A stretch of 64,000 nt of DNA from Rhodoplanes serenus. GTDB taxonomy: Bacteria > Pseudomonadota > Alphaproteobacteria > Rhizobiales > Xanthobacteraceae. The notes under the pieces were generated by a model. It did no database searches. It was not told the origin of the DNA and saw nothing but the letters and a program-made list of their open reading frames with translations. Where the stretch lies: contig CAMDDZ010000016.1 in the NCBI GenBank assembly GCA_945893145.1, positions 17,397-81,396 of the forward strand, in the 5' to 3' direction. Made by a program: the position numbers and the translations under genes. Numbering within the stretch: the first letter of the stretch is position 1; each line of letters opens with the position of its first letter. Positions 59,521-64,000 of this stretch are shown piece by piece.

Positions 59521-60585
59521 TCAATCTCCGGCTTCCAGGTCCTCCACCCGCGGCGTTGCATCGCGTGGCGCTGGCTGGATGGTCGTTGACGACGGCGCAA
59601 TGCCGCTTGGCATTGCGCGTGCCCAGGGCCGGTCCTGACCTGCCGGCCGCGCGGCGGCAAGCTCCCAGCGGTCCCCTATCCGCGTCAGCGAGAGCGCGCC
59701 CAACGCTCGCGTGGTCTTGCGGTCGATCAGCGCGGCCGCGCAGCCTGGCGGCGCATCCCGCACGGTCACGACGAGTGATGCGCGCATACAATCCTCCCCG
59801 ATGGCTTCCGGCGCGAGCGTGAACGCCACGAGCTTGCCGTCCGCCAAGCGGGCGATGCAGCCGGATGGATCGCAGGTGAAGCCCAGGCGCACAGTTCGAT
59901 CGGTTGGCAGCCGCGCATCGGCGTCAGCCGCGAGCCATTCACGCACGCCAAACGCATCGCCACTGCCGGTGCGGTGGATCGCCAGGCGTCCGTCAGCGCT
60001 GCGCACCGCAATGGTCTGGCCGTCGGCGGCAACCAGCACCTCCGGTATCTGCGGGCGGATCGCCCACAGGCTCGCGAGCACCACCAGCACCCCCCCGCAC
60101 CAGCGCAGCGGCGTCTTGAGAAGACACAGCACCACCATGCCGGCGCTGCAAAGCAGCACCGGCCCAATTCCGAACGCCGCCATGCGTCCGACCGCGCCGG
60201 GCAATGCCGCGACCCATTGCGCGACCGCAATCATCCAGACAATGCCGTCGCCCATCAGCCGCCAGAGCGGGCCATCAAAGCCGAACGGAATGGCGAGCAG
60301 CGCCAGGAGGCCAGCGGGCATCACCCAGACCGACACGACCGGCATGGCCAGGAGATTTGCCAGCACCCCATAGGGCGCGAGCCGATGGAAGTGGAAGGCC
60401 GCGAACGGCATGGTGGCGAGGCCTGCCACCAGCGACGCCAGCACGAGGCCCGCGATTTCCCGCCAGCCCCAGAGGGCGGCTCGCGCGCCGAGCGACGTAT
60501 CGGCGTTGGCGCGCCAGGCCAATCCGCGCGAATAGGCCGCGATCAGGGCGAGCGTCGCCGCAAACGACATCTTTGCTATTTTCAT
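59521..60585 (-). pseudogene. comEC: comEC, truncated: 5' part replaced by an integrated element
   Basis: ComEC/Rec2 forms the channel for DNA uptake. What remains is the second half of the competence domain (SFAATLALIAAYSRGLAWRANADTSLGARAALWGWREIAGLVLASLVAGLATMPFAAFHFHRLAPYGVLANLLAMP) with several membrane helices, and the C-terminal DUF4131-distal region, 354 residues of an expected 700 or more. Homology ends abruptly at SFAATL; the preceding codons MKIAKM are foreign. The gene would normally continue towards higher coordinates, where an integrase lies instead. The fragment is very unlikely to work. Confidence 0.8.
60563..60573 (-). repeat. Copy 1 (inverted) of the AAGATGTCGTT motif at the comEC junction; possible att core
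   Basis: On the minus strand AAGATGTCGTT reads exactly where comEC homology ends. Typical comEC at this point would encode Gln-Leu-Ser-Phe; here it reads Lys-Met-Ser-Phe, as if the element's version replaced the first bases of the codons. Two more copies lie before the integrase. Confidence 0.5.
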
Positions 60586-60682
60586 AGCTGACCATAGGGC
60601 AACGCTGCTTGTCGATTTTCTAACATTATATCAATAGCTAAACCGATTTTTATGCTCATGCGTGAACATCGAAAAATTCCCG

Positions 60683-60755
60683 TTGACACGGCCCGTCCGT
60701 AGCCCCAGCGTAGCCCCGGCATCAAGATGTCGTTGGATGCAGTCAAGATGTCGTT
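60683..60755 (+). repeat. Direct repeats upstream of the integrase (possible arm or operator sites)
   Basis: TCAAGATGTCGTT occurs twice, at 60722-60734 and 60743-60755, 21 bases apart (two helical turns), just before the integrase ATG. Upstream, CGTAGCCCC is repeated at 60698-60706 and 60709-60717 (11-base period, one turn), and a TTGACA lies at 60683-60688. Helically phased repeats suit integrase or regulator binding over the integrase promoter. Confidence 0.55.
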
Positions 60756-60767
60756 CGAGGGCAGATC

Positions 60768-62039
60768 ATGAAAAAGGCATTCACCGATCGGTTCTTGCGC
60801 TCCCTTAAGCCGGCGCAGCCAGGCTCGCGCGTGACCGTGTGGGACGCGGCCCTGCCTAACTTCGGAGTGCGCGTAACCGATAAGGGGCACGCGTCGTTCT
60901 TTGTCATGCGCCGGCCCCGCGGCCTCGCCAAACCCGTCCGGGTCGTCCTCGGCGCATATCCGGCGACGAGCCTCGCCGACGCCCGTGAACGAGCGCGCGC
61001 CGCGATCAATGATCTCACGGCCGGGGTTCATCCCGGCGAGCGCGAGGCCCAGCGTCAGCGGGCCGAACTCGCGAGACGCGCCAATTTATTTGAGAACGTC
61101 GCTTCCGATTTCATCTCTCGGCACGTCTCGAAGCGCCGCACGGCCGGCGCGATCACGCAGCGAATTAAGCGTGAATTGGAGGCACGGTGGGCCAAGCGGC
61201 CGGTTACCGACATCACCCGCGCCGAGGTCATTCGAATGGTCGAGGAAATAGTAGACAGCGGGCGGCCCGAAGCAGCCCGGCAAACACTCATCTACTGCCG
61301 CCGGCTCTTCAACTGGGCAATTGTGCGCGACATCTATGGCCTTGAGCACTCTCCGGCGGACCGGGTCAATGCGATCGACTTAATTGGCACCAAGAAGGCG
61401 CGACAACGCGTCCTAACCGATGCCGAAATTCGTCTCATCTGGCAGGCGACCGAAGGTCCAGCAGCGCGCACGTATCCCTATGGCATGTTTGTCCGTCTTC
61501 TGCTCGTGCTGGGCTGCCGGCGCGGCGAGCTTGCCGGCGCGGTGTGGGATGAGATTGATTTTGATAAGGCGGTGTGGATGTTATCAGGCGAGCGCACCAA
61601 GAATAGCGAGCCGCACGTTATTCCCCTGCCCGCCCTCGCAATCGATCTGATCCAAGCAATACCGAAATCTCAGACGCCCGGGCCGTTCCTGTTTTCGAAC
61701 TCCTTTGGAGAAAAGCCGCTCGTCGATTTCGCCTGGGTCAAGGGATTTGTCGACCGCCGCATAGTCGAGCTTGCGCCGCCCGGCATCGCGCCGTGGACCA
61801 TGCACGACCTACGCCGCACGATGCGCACCGGTTTGGCAACGCTCGGCGTGCCACCGCATATTGCCGAGCTATGCCTCGGCCACAAACAACGAGGCATCGC
61901 CGCCGTCTACGATCAACACCGCTACGAGCGAGAAAAGCGCGACGCGCTTGAGCAATGGACCACGCGGCTCACGTTGATCGTGAATCCCAGCGAGACAAAG
62001 AACGTCGTGCTCCTCAAAGAGCACGCCACACGCACGTAG
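60768..62039 (+). CDS. Tyrosine recombinase/integrase (DUF4102, P4 type)
   Basis: Site-specific recombinase that integrates and excises the element. The N-terminal DUF4102 arm-binding domain (KKAFTDRFLRSLKPAQPGSRVTVWDAALPNFGVRVTDKGHASFFVMRR) precedes a core-binding domain and the catalytic domain. Catalytic residues are visible: R251 in LVLGCRRGELAG, H346-R349 in MHDLRRT, H372 in LCLGHKQRG and the nucleophile Y381 in AAVYDQHRY. 423 residues, full length, no frameshift. GAGGG lies before the ATG. It is the first gene after the comEC junction. Confidence 0.95.
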   Translation: MKKAFTDRFLRSLKPAQPGSRVTVWDAALPNFGVRVTDKGHASFFVMRRPRGLAKPVRVVLGAYPATSLADARERARAAINDLTAGVHPGEREAQRQRAELARRANLFENVASDFISRHVSKRRTAGAITQRIKRELEARWAKRPVTDITRAEVIRMVEEIVDSGRPEAARQTLIYCRRLFNWAIVRDIYGLEHSPADRVNAIDLIGTKKARQRVLTDAEIRLIWQATEGPAARTYPYGMFVRLLLVLGCRRGELAGAVWDEIDFDKAVWMLSGERTKNSEPHVIPLPALAIDLIQAIPKSQTPGPFLFSNSFGEKPLVDFAWVKGFVDRRIVELAPPGIAPWTMHDLRRTMRTGLATLGVPPHIAELCLGHKQRGIAAVYDQHRYEREKRDALEQWTTRLTLIVNPSETKNVVLLKEHATRT

Positions 62040-62170
62040 ATGCCTACTGCTGTGTCAAAATGGGAAGCTTGCTCTCTTCCCTACTCAACTATTAGGCGCT
62101 AGATTTTCCATTGCCCGCTAGCTGGTTTCTGGCGAGCATCGCGATGCTCCCTTTTCAAAGGGAGTGTCCG

Positions 62171-62380
62171 ATGACACAGCAACTGGTATCGAAGAAGGAA
62201 CTGAAATCCGTCTATGGAGTGCCGTACAGTTTCCAGCACATTGCGCGCCTCGAAGTCGCGGGCCAATTCCCCAAGCGGGTAAAGCTTGGCGCCTGTCGCG
62301 TCGCGTGGGTTGCTGAAGAGGTGCAGTGCTGGATAGACGAGCGCGTTGCTTCTCGCAACATGACATCATCTCCTTCTTGA
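62171..62380 (+). CDS. AlpA-family small HTH regulator
   Basis: A 69-residue winged-helix/HTH protein: QLVSKKELKSVYGVPYSFQHIARLEVAGQFPKRVKLGACRVAWVAEEVQCWIDERVASR. The pattern (K-ELK-xYG-PYSxQHI-RLExAGxFPKRV-LG-RVAW-xxEV-W) is the AlpA/phage-regulator type that controls excision genes or the integrase of P4-like elements. ATG 62171 follows GGAGTGT. It lies 131 bases after the integrase and ends before a strong terminator. Confidence 0.88.
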   Translation: MTQQLVSKKELKSVYGVPYSFQHIARLEVAGQFPKRVKLGACRVAWVAEEVQCWIDERVASRNMTSSPS

Positions 62381-62385
62381 AGGGT

Positions 62386-62413
62386 AGAGCCCCGGGGTCC
62401 AACCCGGGGCTCT
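62386..62413 (+). terminator. Terminator after the AlpA-like gene
   Basis: A perfect 11-bp stem, AGAGCCCCGGG (62386-62396) with CCCGGGGCTCT (62403-62413), a 6-base loop, then TTT. It starts five bases after the AlpA-like stop. Confidence 0.75.
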
Positions 62414-62513
62414 TTGCATGTGCACACAGATGCATGATGCCGATGCAGAACTTTTCCTTTAGCAAAAGCTCGTTGGTCCCGGATTCCCGGGACCCGCATC
62501 AAAGGAAACTCTC

Positions 62514-62711
62514 ATGTCCAGCAAGATCGCTACAATTCAGACTCACGACGGAGACGTGCACACGGGCAAGGTCGTCGATGTGAATGATCACTTCGTCAGC
62601 GATATTTTGCTCGCGGCCTTCTGCCCCCCAACGATGCTGATGGGGGCATCGGAGCCGACGATCTCGGTTGAACACAACGGCGAGAAGTACTCGGGGCGCA
62701 AGATCAAGTAG
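62514..62711 (+). CDS. 65-residue orphan protein on the island
   Basis: MSSKIATIQTHDGDVHTGKVVDVNDHFVSDILLAAFCPPTMLMGASEPTISVEHNGEKYSGRKIK. An AAAGGA ribosome-binding site precedes the ATG and a perfect terminator follows the stop, so it looks like a monocistronic gene. No family recognised. The strand-rich pattern (IATIQTHDGDVHTGKVVDV, EPTISVEHNGEKYSGRKI) suggests a small beta-barrel. No membrane segment or signal. Confidence 0.6.
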   Translation: MSSKIATIQTHDGDVHTGKVVDVNDHFVSDILLAAFCPPTMLMGASEPTISVEHNGEKYSGRKIK

Positions 62712-62735
62712 CGCCATCGATAACCGTCAGGAGGA

Positions 62736-62768
62736 AAAAGGCCGCCCTCTGAGGCGGCCTTTTATTTT
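62736..62768. terminator. Bidirectional terminator between convergent island genes
   Basis: AAAAGGCCGCC (62736-62746) pairs with GGCGGCCTTTT (62753-62763) around CTCTGA; T-tracts exist on both strands (TTTTATTTT on plus, A-run upstream giving T on minus). It can stop both the orphan gene and the convergent HTH gene. Confidence 0.85.
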
Positions 62769-62783
62769 CGATTTCCGTCTCGA

Positions 62784-63590
62784 TCAGATCAGTGCCTGAA
62801 TCTCTTTAGCGAGCCCCTCAACCCGCACAATGCCCACTTCGTCCAACACGTCATCCACCTCGATCATCTTCTTGCTATGAAAATATGCAGCCATTTTTGT
62901 CCCTGCCGGCCTTCGAATTTCGTTAGCTACACCAACCGCAGATAGATACCCACATAGGGCAGATCGTCCAGGCACCTGAGCGGAGGAAGTTATAATTGAA
63001 AGAATTTCGTCGCCACTTTGCTCTTCACCGTAAAATTGTAGGCACTCCCCCACTGGGAACATTAGACCAACGTATCTATAAATGATGGGCCGAGTCTTCG
63101 GCGGCACCCGGTCATCCACATTGTAAACCTCAAACCTAATTCCACGGTCAGTCTTTTTCATTATCCGAAGCAGCGACACCGCAGCAAATCCAGCATCAGT
63201 AAGCAAACGTGTATACATAAAATAGCTGCCAGCGTGTTTCTTGGCACACTCGTCCCAGAGGTGTTTCCATTTTTCGATGGCACCCAATGTCACTTTCTGC
63301 TCTACACTTCTAAAATCCATAAATATTTTTGTTGAATCAATTTTATAAATAATTCCAGTGAACTCCCCGTGAGGAAGCTTGAATGATTCTATCGTTAGCC
63401 CCGTCAACTGCGCAAGCTTTGAGACGTGACTGGGATAAGGGACCGTCTGCAATCCGAGCCACCGCGTAAGTGTCGATTGATTGACCTCTAAAATCTTTGC
63501 AAGTTCTTTTCGGTCGAAATTAAGCTCCAAATGTCGCAGACAGTACGCAACGTTCTTTTGCAAATCGCTTGCTTTGCTTGAAGAGCTCAC
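62784..63590 (-). CDS. HTH DNA-binding protein with an uncharacterised C-terminal domain
   Basis: About 268 residues, AT-richer than the host. A short N-terminal HTH (LQKNVAYCLRHLELNFDRKELAKILEVNQSTLTRWLGLQTVPYPSHVSKLAQLTGLTIESFKLP) resembles the XRE/Cro class. The 200-residue remainder (GIIYKIDSTKIFMDFRSVEQKVTLGAIEKWKHLWDECAKKHAGSYFMYTRLL...) matches nothing I recognise. GTG 63590 has GGAG seven bases upstream and is preferred over ATG 63650, which lacks one. It diverges from the gene at 63659, so it may repress it. Confidence 0.65.
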   Translation of the reverse strand: MSSSSKASDLQKNVAYCLRHLELNFDRKELAKILEVNQSTLTRWLGLQTVPYPSHVSKLAQLTGLTIESFKLPHGEFTGIIYKIDSTKIFMDFRSVEQKVTLGAIEKWKHLWDECAKKHAGSYFMYTRLLTDAGFAAVSLLRIMKKTDRGIRFEVYNVDDRVPPKTRPIIYRYVGLMFPVGECLQFYGEEQSGDEILSIITSSAQVPGRSALCGYLSAVGVANEIRRPAGTKMAAYFHSKKMIEVDDVLDEVGIVRVEGLAKEIQALI

Positions 63591-63658
63591 TGATCTTCTC
63601 CAGCTCCTGGGGATAACATCCCGATGAGTCTCCGCCGGATAAGTTACCATCAACGGTG

Positions 63659-64000
63659 ATGACCGACGACTCCGCAGGCCATGACCTGCCCCATCCGGAC
63701 ATGACCGGACATGACCAACCTAGTCCGACAGCCCTGTTCACCTTGACCGTCGAGGATGCTGTCGCGCGCTACGCGCAGCTTGGCCACCCACGCAATCCGC
63801 GCAGTGTTCGCCGTTTCTGCCAGCAAGGAACGATTGATTGCAGAAAGGTTCGCACTTCAAATTTTTCAGAGCTGTACTTGATCGACCCTGCTTCGATCGA
63901 CCGTCACGTCAAAGAGATTGCGGAGACGTTTCCAGTTGTGTCGCATGACATGACCGGCCATGACCTGCCAAGTCCGGCCTTGGCTGGTCATGACCAGCCA
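63659..64000 (+). CDS. Divergent island gene with repeated motif, cut by the right edge
   Basis: An open frame from ATG 63659 to the last base (114 codons, no stop): MTDDSAGHDLPHPDMTGHDQPSP..., then a DNA-binding-like segment TVEDAVARYAQLGHPRNPRSVRRFCQQGTIDCRKVRTSNFSELYLIDPASIDRHVKEIAETF and a second HDMTGHDLPSPALAGHDQP. The middle resembles helix-turn-helix adaptors in plasmid and island proteins. No good ribosome-binding site is seen before the ATG; an in-frame ATG at 63701 is an alternative. Family not recognised. Confidence 0.5.
   Translation, partial: MTDDSAGHDLPHPDMTGHDQPSPTALFTLTVEDAVARYAQLGHPRNPRSVRRFCQQGTIDCRKVRTSNFSELYLIDPASIDRHVKEIAETFPVVSHDMTGHDLPSPALAGHDQP
63698..63976 (+). repeat. 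Imperfect 30-bp direct repeat inside the right-edge gene
   Basis: Bases 63698-63727 and 63947-63976 match at 26 of 30 positions and encode the same DMTGH-D-PSP motif either side of the DNA-binding-like segment. Extra CATGACC copies flank them (63680, 63988). Confidence 0.7.

Larger units (their letters stand above)
60574..64000. mobile_element. Left end of an integrative element inserted in comEC (continues past the window)
   Basis: The stretch begins at the comEC break and holds, in order, a DUF4102 tyrosine recombinase, an AlpA-type regulator, a small orphan gene, an AT-richer HTH gene and a divergent open frame. None belongs to the conserved lexA-comEC-gltX order expected here. The integrase is next to the junction and points inwards, the usual layout of integrative islands. 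The right end and cargo are not visible. Confidence 0.7.

Noticed and set aside
60586..60767. tRNA gene as the integration site of the island
   Set aside because: No cloverleaf-like or CCA-ending sequence is visible near the junction; comEC sequence itself reaches the break.
63680..64000. Possible CRISPR-like repeat cluster (CATGACC units)
   Set aside because: The repeats are inside an open reading frame, irregularly spaced, and the spacer between the two best copies is about 220 bases.

Overview
The window is a piece of a GC-rich alphaproteobacterial chromosome, most like the Hyphomicrobiales (Rhizobiales), near Bradyrhizobium, Pseudolabrys or Xanthobacteraceae. This rests on gene order: tmk-holB-metG-tatD, dusB-ntrBC-ntrYX followed by hfq-hflX, fused ispDF, pdhA-pdhB(lipoyl)-pdhC with DUF5076 genes, secG-pyrG-kdsA-eno, and tpiA-ppiD-trpEGDC-moaC-moeA-lexA-comEC. 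A direct-repeat LexA box (GAAC-N7-GAAC) and a rhizobial-type palindromic intergenic repeat agree. No rRNA, tRNA or CRISPR array was seen.

Layout. 1-7.1 kb: DNA replication and translation genes (tmk, cut by the left edge; holB; metG), TatD nuclease, an MBL hydrolase, a Dps ferritin and MazG. 7.1-18.8 kb: mainly the minus-strand nitrogen and RNA regulation block, read dusB, ntrB, ntrC, ntrY, ntrX, then (after a plus-strand VOC protein) a D-amino-acid transaminase, hfq, hflX and a coupled solute-binding protein. 18.9-24.5 kb: ispDF-cinA (plus) against ratA and lipA (minus), GlsB, a Bug/TctC receptor and an amidohydrolase. 24.5-32.3 kb: the pyruvate dehydrogenase operon pdhA-pdhB-two DUF5076 genes-pdhC, three unrecognised membrane proteins, then lpdA. 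LipA makes the lipoyl cofactor used by its E2 and lipoylated E1-beta subunits.

32.4-46.8 kb: ftsB, a CoA-transferase that appears to begin at CTG, an ADP-ribosyltransferase-like small protein, eno, a TerB protein, queF behind a repeat-rich leader, the TPP-riboswitch-controlled thiO-thiS-thiG-thiE operon, two overlapping MFS paralogues, a yjfL-yjfM-yjfC-like set, kdsA, a VOC protein and a NIPSNAP protein. 46.9-60.6 kb: pyrG, secG, an M15 peptidase, tpiA, the ppiD-trpE-trpG-trpD-trpC-moaC-moeA run, LexA with its SOS box, and the 3' part of comEC.

60.6 kb to the right edge: the comEC reading frame stops matching its family inside the competence domain, and foreign DNA follows: a DUF4102-type tyrosine recombinase, an AlpA-like regulator, a 65-residue orphan, an AT-richer helix-turn-helix protein, and a divergent gene that runs off the window. 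Copies of AAGATGTCGTT lie at the comEC junction (inverted) and twice in front of the integrase. The most interesting reading is an integrative element that uses comEC as its attachment gene and so removes natural competence. Its cargo lies mostly outside the window.
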